DNA of 64,000 nucleotides, from NCBI GenBank assembly GCA_964457925.1, contig CAYWGH010000031.1, forward strand, positions 1 through 64,000, in the 5' to 3' direction. The notes below the pieces were generated by a model. The model was not told the DNA's origin. It saw only the letters and a program-made list of their open reading frames with translations, and did not search any database. This document shows positions 8,431 through 16,715 of the stretch, in pieces. The stretch comes from Coneutiohabitans sp964457925. GTDB lineage: Bacteria > Zhuqueibacterota > Zhuqueibacteria > Zhuqueibacterales > Zhuqueibacteraceae. Every line of letters starts with the position of its first letter. The stretch's first letter is position 1. The position numbers were made by a program, and so were the translations under genes.

Positions 8431-8934
8431 AAAAATCAACCACGGATTGCACGGATTATCACGGAGGGGCTGAGATGGAATCAAAGCTGCTGTATGGAGA
8501 TTTGACTTATGCAATAATTGGGGCAGCGATGGAGGTTCACCGTGTTTTGGGGCAAGGCTTTTTGGAATATGTTTATGAAGAAGCCTTGTGTTATGAGCTG
8601 GCATCACAGAAAATTCCATTTGAGCGGCAAATGGAGTTAGACATTTATTACAAAGACTATTTGATCCCCAAGAAATATCGGGCCGATTTGTTGGTTGACG
8701 GGAAAGTGATCGTCGATAACAAGGCCGCCTCAGGTTTGACCGAAGTCGACGAAGCGCAGCTTTTGAATTACCTCAAGGCAACAAAGATCAGAGTCGGACT
8801 CTTACTCAATTTTGGCACACCGTCACTGCAGCATCTTCGTAGGATACTTTGACAGAACAAAAGAGGCAAAAAACAACACAGATTGGTGTATGCATTTCAT
8901 CCGTGAAAATCCGTGCAATCCGTGGTTCTTTTTT
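8431..8934 (+). mobile_element. Inverted-repeat-bounded unit carrying a GxxExxY gene
   Basis: Two 35-bp arms, 8431-8465 and 8900-8934, are inverted copies with 32 of 35 positions identical. Each contains repeated CACGGATT/ACGGATT words (core ACCACGGATTGCACGGATT). They enclose exactly one gene with its own ribosome site. The unit begins directly after one stop codon and ends 14 bp before the next start. GxxExxY genes in other genomes are often found with such ACGGATT-rich repeats. No transposase is present, so if the unit moves it must be mobilised in trans. Confidence 0.6.
8475..8852 (+). CDS. GxxExxY family protein (PD-(D/E)XK nuclease-like)
   Basis: A 125-residue protein. The signature GQGFLEYVYEEALCYEL gives the GxxExxY motif for which the family is named, and the later YRADLLVDGKVIVDNKA provides the D-...-(D/E)xK arrangement of a PDDEXK-like fold (the residue in the ExK position is D here). 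Function is unknown. I chose ATG 8475 because GGAGGGG lies just before it; an in-frame extension upstream would overlap the left repeat and the preceding gene and has no support. The gene fills the inverted-repeat-bounded unit and is unrelated to its neighbours. Confidence 0.85.
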   Translation: MESKLLYGDLTYAIIGAAMEVHRVLGQGFLEYVYEEALCYELASQKIPFERQMELDIYYKDYLIPKKYRADLLVDGKVIVDNKAASGLTEVDEAQLLNYLKATKIRVGLLLNFGTPSLQHLRRIL

Positions 8935-8948
8935 GAAGGGAGCGCAAG

Positions 8949-11414
8949 ATGAGACGCAATCTGCTTTCGGTTATCATGTTTATTTGTTCTTCGGTTCTTT
9001 TTTCCCAAAAGCTTCCCACCGGCGCGTTTCATGACAACCGGTCGCGCACATACGACATACATCATTACAAAGCCGAACTGGAATTTGATTTCGAAAATAG
9101 AAAAGTGACGGGCACGACCACGATCAAATTCACGCCGCTGCGCGAATTGAATTCCTTCTCTCTCGACGCCATCAGCATGCGCATCCAGAACGTTTCCGGC
9201 GTTGCGGGCATGACGTTCAAATCAACACCAACAACCATCGATTTCACATTGCCGCAAAACAAAGGACCGGCAGACACGCTGACCATCGTGGTCAATTACG
9301 CATGCAATCCCCAGGGCGGCATGTATTTCCGCCGCAATCAGGATAACCCCAAACTGTTTTACGTTTCCACCTATGGCGAGGGCGGCTTGCACGCCAATTG
9401 GTTGCCGATTTACAATGACGTCAACGACAAATTTTCCACAGAAATGATCGTGTCCGTTCCTCCACCGTATGTTGTCATTTCGAACGGTGAGTTGCTCAAC
9501 CAATCGGCGCGCCGCGACGGCACGGTTGCTTACCATTGGCTGCAAAAATTGCCGCATCCGAATTATCTTATTTCAATTTATGTCGGCGATTTCGAGAAGG
9601 GCGATTTAGCGCCGGCTTTCGGCACGATTCCGTTGAGTTATTGGGTGCCGCGCGGCCGTCTCAGGGAAGGCGCGTATGCCTTCCGCAACTCTACAAAAAT
9701 GATCGAGTATTTTTCCAAGCGCTTCAACTACAAATACCCCTGGGTCAAGTATGATCAAATCGCGGTTCCCGATTACGCCATCGGCGCAATGGAGCATACC
9801 GGGGTCACCGGCCATCGCGCCAGCGTGCTGCGCGAGGCCAGCGCGCCTGACGATTTCGGGCCGCCGGCGCTTGAGGAAATTACTTCACCCTGGAGCGCGG
9901 AAGCTACTATTTCTCATGAAGCTGCGCATCACTGGTTCGGCAACAACTTGACGTGCCGCAATCTCAGCTACATCTGGCTCAACGAAAGCTTCGCGAGTTA
10001 CTTGATGATGCTCTGGGATGAAGAATCCCTGGGACAGGATCAACTGCGCTACTCCGTGCTGGTTGCGAAAGATCACTATTTCCGCTTCGTGCGCAACCAT
10101 TACATGATTCGCGGCCTGGAGCATCATAACTTCGACAACACCAATGCGATTTATAATGAAGAACACACTTACCTCAAGGGCGCGGCGGTGCTGCACATGT
10201 TGCGCGCGGTGCTGGGCGATGAACCGTATTTTCGCGCGTTGAGCCATTATCTGCACAAGCACCAGTTTGCGAACGTCATCAGTGAAGATTTGAAAATCGC
10301 GATTGAAGAAGCGGCGGGTGAGAACTTGCACTGGTTTTTTGATGATTGGATTGCCAACGGCGGCCATCCGAATTTTGAAGTGCGCTATCGCTATCTTGCC
10401 GAAAAGAAATTGATCGACCTCAGCGTGAATCAAGTTCAACCGATTGTCAAAGGCCAGGATTTGTTCAGGCTTCCGGTGAAGATAACGATCGCCACGCCGA
10501 GTCGAACCTGGCAGGAACGCGTGTGGGTGGAGAATGAGAGCGAGAGATTCTCATTCCCTTGCGCGGAAAAACCGCTGATGGTAAGTTTTGATGGCGAGGG
10601 CGATTTGATTGCCGAGATAAAATGCGATAAGGAAATTGATGAATTGATTTATCAAGCGAAACATGATGCGCTTCCCGGCCGCATTTGGGCCATCCGCGAA
10701 CTATCCAACCGTTTTCCTGTTGCCACCCGGACCGCGGCCGTATTGTCGGAGATTATCGCGAGCAATGCTTTTTGGGCGGTGCGCGCGGAAGCGGCGCTGC
10801 ATCTGGGCGCGGTGCGCACACCGGCAGCGCAGCAAGCGCTCGAGCTTGCGTTGCAAGCAAGCGACTATCGCATTCGCAAAGGCGCGGTGTTGGCGTTGCC
10901 GAAATTCGGCGCCGTGATTGCCGAGCCGCGGCTGAAACAGGTGATCACGAAAGATACGCATACCGACGTGGTTGCTGCCGCGATTCTTGCGCTGGCACAG
11001 GCAAATCCCAAACAAGATCCGTCGTTTATAACAAGGCAACTCGGACGCCAATCGTGGTATGATGAAATCACCATCGCCTGTGTTCGCGCCTTCGGCCTGC
11101 TGAAGAATGCCAGCCTGCTGGCGACGATCAAAACTTATACCGATGATCGTTATAATCAAGATGTGCGTCTCGCTGCTGTGCAGGTTTGGTCAGAAATCGC
11201 GCCGGCGGATAAGGATTTGCACAAAACACTGCTCGATCTCACCCATTCGCCGGTTTATGCCTTGCAGCAGGCTGCTATCGGCATGCTTGGCAGCTTGCAA
11301 GTTGAGGAGGCTGTCACTCGCCTTAAAGCGATTGTTGAAGCCGATGCGGATGCGAATTTAAGCGTTCCGGCGCGTGAGGCGCTGGGAGAAATCGAAAGGG
11401 CGCAAAAGCAGTAA
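8949..11414 (+). CDS. M1 family aminopeptidase with C-terminal HEAT-like repeats
   Basis: An 821-residue exported enzyme with a signal peptide (LLSVIMFICSSVLFSQ). The beta-sheet N-terminal domain is followed by the substrate-binding GAMEHTG (a GAMEN variant) and the gluzincin motif HEAAH (H323, E324, H327) with the third ligand E346 in WLNESFASY. From about residue 570 the protein changes to alpha-helical pairs (LSEIIASNAFWAVRAEAALH, RIRKGAVLALPKFG) typical of HEAT repeats, replacing the usual ERAP1_C-like domain. It should remove N-terminal amino acids from peptides in the periplasm. GAAGGGAG precedes the start, immediately downstream of the GxxExxY unit. Confidence 0.93.
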   Translation: MRRNLLSVIMFICSSVLFSQKLPTGAFHDNRSRTYDIHHYKAELEFDFENRKVTGTTTIKFTPLRELNSFSLDAISMRIQNVSGVAGMTFKSTPTTIDFTLPQNKGPADTLTIVVNYACNPQGGMYFRRNQDNPKLFYVSTYGEGGLHANWLPIYNDVNDKFSTEMIVSVPPPYVVISNGELLNQSARRDGTVAYHWLQKLPHPNYLISIYVGDFEKGDLAPAFGTIPLSYWVPRGRLREGAYAFRNSTKMIEYFSKRFNYKYPWVKYDQIAVPDYAIGAMEHTGVTGHRASVLREASAPDDFGPPALEEITSPWSAEATISHEAAHHWFGNNLTCRNLSYIWLNESFASYLMMLWDEESLGQDQLRYSVLVAKDHYFRFVRNHYMIRGLEHHNFDNTNAIYNEEHTYLKGAAVLHMLRAVLGDEPYFRALSHYLHKHQFANVISEDLKIAIEEAAGENLHWFFDDWIANGGHPNFEVRYRYLAEKKLIDLSVNQVQPIVKGQDLFRLPVKITIATPSRTWQERVWVENESERFSFPCAEKPLMVSFDGEGDLIAEIKCDKEIDELIYQAKHDALPGRIWAIRELSNRFPVATRTAAVLSEIIASNAFWAVRAEAALHLGAVRTPAAQQALELALQASDYRIRKGAVLALPKFGAVIAEPRLKQVITKDTHTDVVAAAILALAQANPKQDPSFITRQLGRQSWYDEITIACVRAFGLLKNASLLATIKTYTDDRYNQDVRLAAVQVWSEIAPADKDLHKTLLDLTHSPVYALQQAAIGMLGSLQVEEAVTRLKAIVEADADANLSVPAREALGEIERAQKQ

Positions 11415-11571
11415 TGACGATGCTCACTAACGGTTTTCATTAATCAGTTGAGGCTGTCATTCAAACGAATCTTATCAGGCTGGTATCCGGAACTGAATTT
11501 CGACAAGATCAGCCTGTGCGATAGCGATTCTTCATCTCAGGCGAAATCTCGACCAAATAGACCTGCGACCA

Positions 11572-12231
11572 ATGTTTCATCCTCGCGTAAAAATCTGTTG
11601 CATCAACAGCATTGCCGAAGCGCAACTTGCGATTCGATATGGCGCTTCTGCACTCGGTTTGGTTTCTGAGATGCCGAGCGGCCCGGGTGTGATTTCGGAA
11701 GAATTGATTGCCGAAATCGCAGCATATGTTCCGCCGGGCGTATCTTCGTTTTTGCTCACGAGCAAACAAAACGCAAAAGAGATCATCGTGCAGCAACGCC
11801 GCGGCGGCGCGAACACAATTCAATTGGTTGATGAATTGCTGGAGGGCAGTTATGCTGATTTGAGAGCCGCCTTGCCGGGCATCAAACTTGTGCAAGTCAT
11901 ACATGTCACCGGAGAAGATTCAATCAAAGAAGCCGAGCAAATCGCGCCGCACGTTGATGCCATTTTGCTGGATTCCGGCAATCCCAATTTGGCGGTGAAG
12001 GAACTTGGCGGCACTGGCCGCACGCACAATTGGCGCATCAGCCGCATGATTCGCGAGAGCATAGACGTGCCGTTGTTTCTTGCCGGTGGATTAAACGCCG
12101 ATAATGTCCGCGCTGCGATTGAAGAAGTCGAGCCATTCGGCCTTGATATTTGCAGCGGTGTGCGCACCAATGGCAGGCTGGATGAAAACAAGTTGGCGAG
12201 ATTTTTTGAAAGTGTTCGAAATCTGGTGTAG
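11572..12231 (+). CDS. trpF: Phosphoribosylanthranilate isomerase-like (TrpF family)
   Basis: A 219-residue TIM-barrel protein beginning MFHPRVKICCINS, which matches the KICG(I/L) start of TrpF including its catalytic cysteine. The C-terminal half has LGGTGRTHNWRISR, PLFLAGGLNADNVR and FGLDICSGVRTNGRLDENKL, the phosphate-binding and closing motifs of the family (usual form D-x-S-S-G-V-E). The second catalytic aspartate is probably in AILLDSG. No other trp gene is near; it is an orphan between an aminopeptidase and a DUF2339 gene. It may be the genome's only trpF placed apart from the operon, or a paralogue with a different substrate. No clear ribosome site is visible. Confidence 0.8.
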   Translation: MFHPRVKICCINSIAEAQLAIRYGASALGLVSEMPSGPGVISEELIAEIAAYVPPGVSSFLLTSKQNAKEIIVQQRRGGANTIQLVDELLEGSYADLRAALPGIKLVQVIHVTGEDSIKEAEQIAPHVDAILLDSGNPNLAVKELGGTGRTHNWRISRMIRESIDVPLFLAGGLNADNVRAAIEEVEPFGLDICSGVRTNGRLDENKLARFFESVRNLV

Positions 12232-12270
12232 TTTTGCGAGAACTCATTTACACGTCAGCGCATTGATTCT

Positions 12271-14640
12271 ATGGAAATGTTCTTATTCCTGCTGCTTGCC
12301 ATCCTCGTGCTCGTTTTCATTCGCAAAGTCAACGAGTTGAGCCGCAAGGTTGATTATTTGCAGAGCGAAATTTTGCGCCGGCAGCAAACGGTGACGCCTC
12401 CTGCAGCCGTAACCGGAATGCCACAGGCGGCAGAGTCGACGGCAATCCGTTCCGCAAGCACCGCTGGACCTGCGCCAATCTCCGCGAAAGCGCCGGAAGC
12501 ACAGCCCTCTCCGATTCCCAAACCATTGCCGCCTCCGCTCAAACATTCGCGCACGCGCGCGGAATGGGAAGCGCTGGTCGGCGGCAAGCTGCTCAATCGC
12601 ATCGGCGCATTTGCCTTGATTCTCGGCGTGGGTTTCTTTTTGAAATATGCCTTTGACAACAATTGGCTGAACGAAACCATACGCGTGCTCATCGGCGCTG
12701 TGATTGGCGCGGGTTTGCTGGCGCTGGGCAACCGGTCGCATCACAAAGGCTTGCAGATTTTTTCGCAAGGTTTGATCGGCGCAGGCCTCGCGATTTTTTA
12801 TCTCAGCGTTTATGCGTCATTCAATTTTTATCATCTCGTGCCGCAAACCGTTGCGCTGGTAATGATGGCAGGCGTCACCGTCCTGGCGTTTTGGCAGGCA
12901 TTCATTTATGATTCGCTCGCCATCTCCGTGCTCGGGTGGGCCGGCGGATTTCTCACGCCCATCATGCTCAGCACCGGAACGCCGAATGAGGCGGGGCTAT
13001 TCATCTATGTTGCCTTGCTCAGCGCCGGTTTGCTCGCGGTCACTTTGAAAAAAGAGGCCTGGGTGATATTGGAGCCATTGACGCTGGCCGGCATGTATCT
13101 CGTCTATTTCGTTTGGTTCGCGGATTATTATACTGAAAGCGATTTTGGCCTTACGGTGTTTTTTCTCACGATCTTTTGGGGATTGTTTTTTGGCCTCGAC
13201 CTGTGGCATGCGTTGCGGCCAATGGCCACATTCAAAGTCCCGCGGCAATCCGTTGCCGGTTTTAACGCCGCGCTGTATTATCTCGGGATGGCCGCGCTTT
13301 TCGAAGATCGCCATGAAGACTGGACCAGCGCGATGACGCTGGCGCTGGGTGTTGTCTATTTTCTTGCGATGTTGGCAATCAGGCGGCGCGCGTCGAGTGA
13401 AACTTTAACGACGATCCGGCTGACGCTCACCGCCGTCATTTTGATGGTGATTGCTAGCGCGATTGAATTCTCCGGATTCAAACTCATCATGTTCTGGTCG
13501 CTTGAAGCCCTTGCATTGCTGGCATGCGGCGTGCGGTGGCGGCTGCCTTACGTTTGGCAAGCCGGGCTTGCGTTGATCGCGATTGCGATTTATGTGCTGC
13601 TGTTGACTCGCGGCGCGATGGCTTATCAAACGATTTCGGATTTCAAGCTGATTCTCAACCAACGTTTTCTGGCCTTTGCAACTTTAGCCGCGACTTGTTT
13701 TATCGCCACACGCTTCCTCAAGGCTATCGCGCACAAGCAAAGCGGATTGCTGCAAATTTGCCTGCACTACGCCTGGTGTGTTTTGGTGTTTATATTGTTC
13801 ACCGTCGAGACCAATGACACTTTCGCGAAATTGATGCTCGATAAAACCGGACAAGCCCAGGCGCATCTCAGCTCAATACTCGGTTACACGTTTACTACCG
13901 TTTGGGCATTTTTTGCGCTGCCCGTAACGCTTGCCGGCTTGCGCCAGAAAATGTTCCCTCTGGTTTACAGCGGTCTCGCCATACTGTCGCTCGCGCTGAT
14001 TTGGGCGGTGTTGCAGACATTCGGGCAGTTCAAACCGCTGAGTGATTTCGTCGTGCTGCTCAATCATCGCTTTCTTCTGTCGCTGGTGTTGCTCGCCGCA
14101 GCGCTTTTCCTGCTGCGTGAGGCGATCCAATTCGATAAGCTCACGGCAAGCCAGGATGTCGAACTGCTTGCGGGCAGAAAGAATCAACGGCCGGTGTGGC
14201 TCAAGTGGTTGTTGATCGGCATTCCCACGATCATCGTTTTATTTGTCTTCGGTCTGTTCACCGCAGAAACGCGCGACTATTTCGACCGCGCGATTTTCCT
14301 GCTGAATCAGCCGGACACGTCTGCCAGTCTTTCACAAAAAATCGAGCAATTGCGCAATCTCAAACAACTCAGCATCTCAGGCGTTTGGCTGTTCTATTCG
14401 ATTGCGTTAATGGGGATTGGCATCTGGCGCCGTGAGCAGGGATTGCGCCTGCTCTCGATCGGCATTTTCGGCATTACGATTTTAAAAATTTTCCTGTACG
14501 ATCTTTCGTTCCTCAGCACGCTTTATCGCATCTTCGCGTTCATCGGTTTGGGGTTGATTCTGTTGCTGGTGTCGTATCTTTATCAAAAATATAAAACCAT
14601 CATTTTTGACTCGCCGGCAAAGCCGGGGGAGACAGAGTAG
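12271..14640 (+). CDS. DUF2339 multi-pass membrane protein
   Basis: A 789-residue integral membrane protein. After one N-terminal anchor and a proline/alanine-rich linker (about residues 35-90) comes WEALVGGKLLNRIGAFALIL followed by GVGFFLKYAFDNNW, the conserved opening of DUF2339. About twenty further hydrophobic segments continue to the C-terminus. The family is widespread but has no established biochemical role. It starts 39 bp after the TrpF-like gene, so co-transcription is possible. The last residues are basic and cytoplasmic-looking. Confidence 0.85.
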   Translation: MEMFLFLLLAILVLVFIRKVNELSRKVDYLQSEILRRQQTVTPPAAVTGMPQAAESTAIRSASTAGPAPISAKAPEAQPSPIPKPLPPPLKHSRTRAEWEALVGGKLLNRIGAFALILGVGFFLKYAFDNNWLNETIRVLIGAVIGAGLLALGNRSHHKGLQIFSQGLIGAGLAIFYLSVYASFNFYHLVPQTVALVMMAGVTVLAFWQAFIYDSLAISVLGWAGGFLTPIMLSTGTPNEAGLFIYVALLSAGLLAVTLKKEAWVILEPLTLAGMYLVYFVWFADYYTESDFGLTVFFLTIFWGLFFGLDLWHALRPMATFKVPRQSVAGFNAALYYLGMAALFEDRHEDWTSAMTLALGVVYFLAMLAIRRRASSETLTTIRLTLTAVILMVIASAIEFSGFKLIMFWSLEALALLACGVRWRLPYVWQAGLALIAIAIYVLLLTRGAMAYQTISDFKLILNQRFLAFATLAATCFIATRFLKAIAHKQSGLLQICLHYAWCVLVFILFTVETNDTFAKLMLDKTGQAQAHLSSILGYTFTTVWAFFALPVTLAGLRQKMFPLVYSGLAILSLALIWAVLQTFGQFKPLSDFVVLLNHRFLLSLVLLAAALFLLREAIQFDKLTASQDVELLAGRKNQRPVWLKWLLIGIPTIIVLFVFGLFTAETRDYFDRAIFLLNQPDTSASLSQKIEQLRNLKQLSISGVWLFYSIALMGIGIWRREQGLRLLSIGIFGITILKIFLYDLSFLSTLYRIFAFIGLGLILLLVSYLYQKYKTIIFDSPAKPGETE

Positions 14641-14761
14641 GAGCAAAAGTGGATGCAACCACAATGCGCTTAAAATTTCCCTCTTGCCTATTGCACGCTC
14701 TCTTTGCATCTTGTCGGCAATGGTTTAGACGTTTATGTATTTCTCAAGGAGGAGCAGTCTC

Positions 14762-15658
14762 ATGAAGTCTCGCCTGGCGGTATTCATTTTGTCTTTGTTT
14801 ATCTGCGTTCCTTTCGTTTACTCTCAACCAAAATTGAAAATCTACATTTCAGCGGATATGGAAGGCCTGGCCGGCGTGGTTAGCGATGCCCAACTTGGCC
14901 CGGAGGGATTCGAATATCAGCGCTTTCGCGAATTCATGACGAATGAAGTGAATGCCGCAATCGAAGCCGCATTTGCTGCGGGCGCAAGCGAGATTCTGGT
15001 CAGCGACTCACACGGCAACGGCCAAAATTTGCTCATTGAAAAACTGCCGAAGAACGTGCAAGTCGTGCGTTCCTGGCCGCGGCCGTTGATGATGATGCAA
15101 GGCATCGACGAGACGTTTGACGGCGTCATTTTTATCGGTTATCACACCAGCACGACGAATTCTGCGGGCGTGCGCGCGCATTCGTTTTCAAGTGCAAACC
15201 TGGCCGATGTTCGGCTCAATAACGTTTCCATGTCGGAGGCGAGTTTCAATGCTGCGATTGCCGGGCACTTTGGCGTGCCGGTGATCATGATTTCCGGCGA
15301 TGATGCGATTGTGAAAGAGGCCACGGCTCTGCTCGGCAATATCGAAGGCGCCGTGGTGAAATGGGCATACGGTTTTCATTCAGCGAAAAATTTGAACCCC
15401 GCCGCCGCCTGTGATTTGATTCGCGAGAAAGTCAAAACCGCGATGAACCGCCTGAAAGAGTTCAAACCCTACAAGCTCACGACGCCGATTCAACTCGACG
15501 TTCGTTTCAAAAACTATCGGCCCTCGGAGGTGTTGAGTTATTTATCCATTGTGCAACGCACGGATTCGCACAGTATCAAGTTTACAGGCAAGGACATGGT
15601 CGAAACCTCGAAATTCTTCGAATTTCTTGTAACGTATAGCCCGTCGCTGGCGCCGTGA
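14762..15658 (+). CDS. M55 family D-aminopeptidase (DppA-like), exported
   Basis: I start the gene at ATG 14762 because AAGGAGGAG lies 10 bp upstream and the product then begins with a clean signal peptide (MKSRLAVFILSLFICVPFVY); an in-frame ATG 27 bp earlier has no ribosome site. The mature part opens KIYISADMEGLAG, which contains the zinc-binding D-x-E of M55, followed by SDSHGNGQN and FIGYHT, supplying the histidine ligands. DppA-type enzymes cleave D-amino-acid dipeptides such as D-Ala-D-Ala and assemble as decamers. Most characterised members are cytoplasmic, so the signal peptide is a difference. Its presence fits the several murein- or peptide-degrading enzymes in the window. Confidence 0.88.
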   Translation: MKSRLAVFILSLFICVPFVYSQPKLKIYISADMEGLAGVVSDAQLGPEGFEYQRFREFMTNEVNAAIEAAFAAGASEILVSDSHGNGQNLLIEKLPKNVQVVRSWPRPLMMMQGIDETFDGVIFIGYHTSTTNSAGVRAHSFSSANLADVRLNNVSMSEASFNAAIAGHFGVPVIMISGDDAIVKEATALLGNIEGAVVKWAYGFHSAKNLNPAAACDLIREKVKTAMNRLKEFKPYKLTTPIQLDVRFKNYRPSEVLSYLSIVQRTDSHSIKFTGKDMVETSKFFEFLVTYSPSLAP

Positions 15659-15746
15659 AAAGCATGGAATGGGTGGAGCAATCGCGATTTTTTTAACGCT
15701 TTTGAAGAATGCTTTACTGATGATTTGTTTTGGCTAGAGAACAATC

Positions 15747-16634
15747 ATGCAAAGAACGCCGCTAGTTGCCCTCGGGCTATGCTTTGTTTCAACAACCTCA
15801 GTATTCAGCCAATCCCCGCCCGGCACTGAAATCTACCTGGTAAAGGCGACTTTTTCTGAGGCTTCTCCCCAATTCGGTGCGCCTCTCAACATTACGATGC
15901 GTCGCGGCTATGATAATCAGCCGGCATTTTTGCCGGATGGCAGCGGCTTGCTTTACACCTCGTTTCGTGATGATGGACAAAGCGATATTTACCGCTATCA
16001 AATCGCCGATCGCGCGACGCATCAAATCACAAAAACTCGAGAAAGCGAATACTCGCCAACGGTCGTGCCCGGCGGAAGGTATGTTTCTGTTGTGCGAGTC
16101 GATGCGGATTCCATGCAGCGGCTCTGGAAGTATCCGCTTGATGGCGGCTCCCTCCCGAGCATGGTTCTGGAAATAGATTCTATCGGCTATCACGCCTGGT
16201 TCGATGATCACACGCTGGCGCTTTTCATCCTGGGCAATCCGCCGACGCTGCAACTCGTGGACACACAAAACGCGCAAGCTCAAATCATCGGGACCAAGAT
16301 TGGCCGTTGTTTACAAAAAATTCCCGGACGCGAGGCCATTGGTTTTGTACACAAGATTTCGCCAAACGAATGGCTCATTAAGCAATTCGATTTGAAAGCG
16401 CGGCAGTCCGCGCCGCTGCTACACACGTTGGCAGGCAGCGAAGATTTTGTTTGGACGCCGGTCGCCAGTTTGTTGATGGCGAAAGGTTCGACGTTGTATC
16501 AATGGCATCCCAGCCGCGATAACGACTGGCAGGAGGTTGCCGATTTTGCCGAGGCCGGCTTGTCCAACCTCACACGCCTGGCGGTGAGTCCGAAAGGAGA
16601 TTGGCTGGCATTGGTGGCGGCAGAAATGCACTGA
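15747..16634 (+). CDS. Secreted TolB/PD40-type beta-propeller protein
   Basis: A 295-residue exported protein (signal peptide ending FSQSPPG). PAFLPDGSGLLYTSFRDDGQ and DIYRYQIADRATHQIT form a classic PD40/WD40-like blade (P-x-x-S/P-D-G-x-x-L-x-Y-x-S), and TVVPGGRYVSVVRVD and LAVSPKGDWLALVAAE form others. Five or six blades are expected, fewer than in full TolB. There is no catalytic domain, so a binding or sensing role is likely. It sits between the M55 peptidase and the TonB-dependent receptor, 82 bp before the latter. Confidence 0.78.
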   Translation: MQRTPLVALGLCFVSTTSVFSQSPPGTEIYLVKATFSEASPQFGAPLNITMRRGYDNQPAFLPDGSGLLYTSFRDDGQSDIYRYQIADRATHQITKTRESEYSPTVVPGGRYVSVVRVDADSMQRLWKYPLDGGSLPSMVLEIDSIGYHAWFDDHTLALFILGNPPTLQLVDTQNAQAQIIGTKIGRCLQKIPGREAIGFVHKISPNEWLIKQFDLKARQSAPLLHTLAGSEDFVWTPVASLLMAKGSTLYQWHPSRDNDWQEVADFAEAGLSNLTRLAVSPKGDWLALVAAEMH

Positions 16635-16715
16635 AGCGGGTTGCAGAACGCGTTTTGTCGAGAGAATTATCTTTGTGGAGGTGTCCTTATGTTTTGTAAC
16701 TAATCATAAGGAGCC

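Noticed and set aside
8295..8474. N-terminal extension of the GxxExxY frame
   Set aside because: It overlaps the end of the preceding hydrolase and the left inverted repeat; a good ribosome site supports ATG 8475.
11572..12231. A tryptophan operon around the TrpF-like gene
   Set aside because: Neither neighbour is a trp gene; the TrpF-like gene stands alone.
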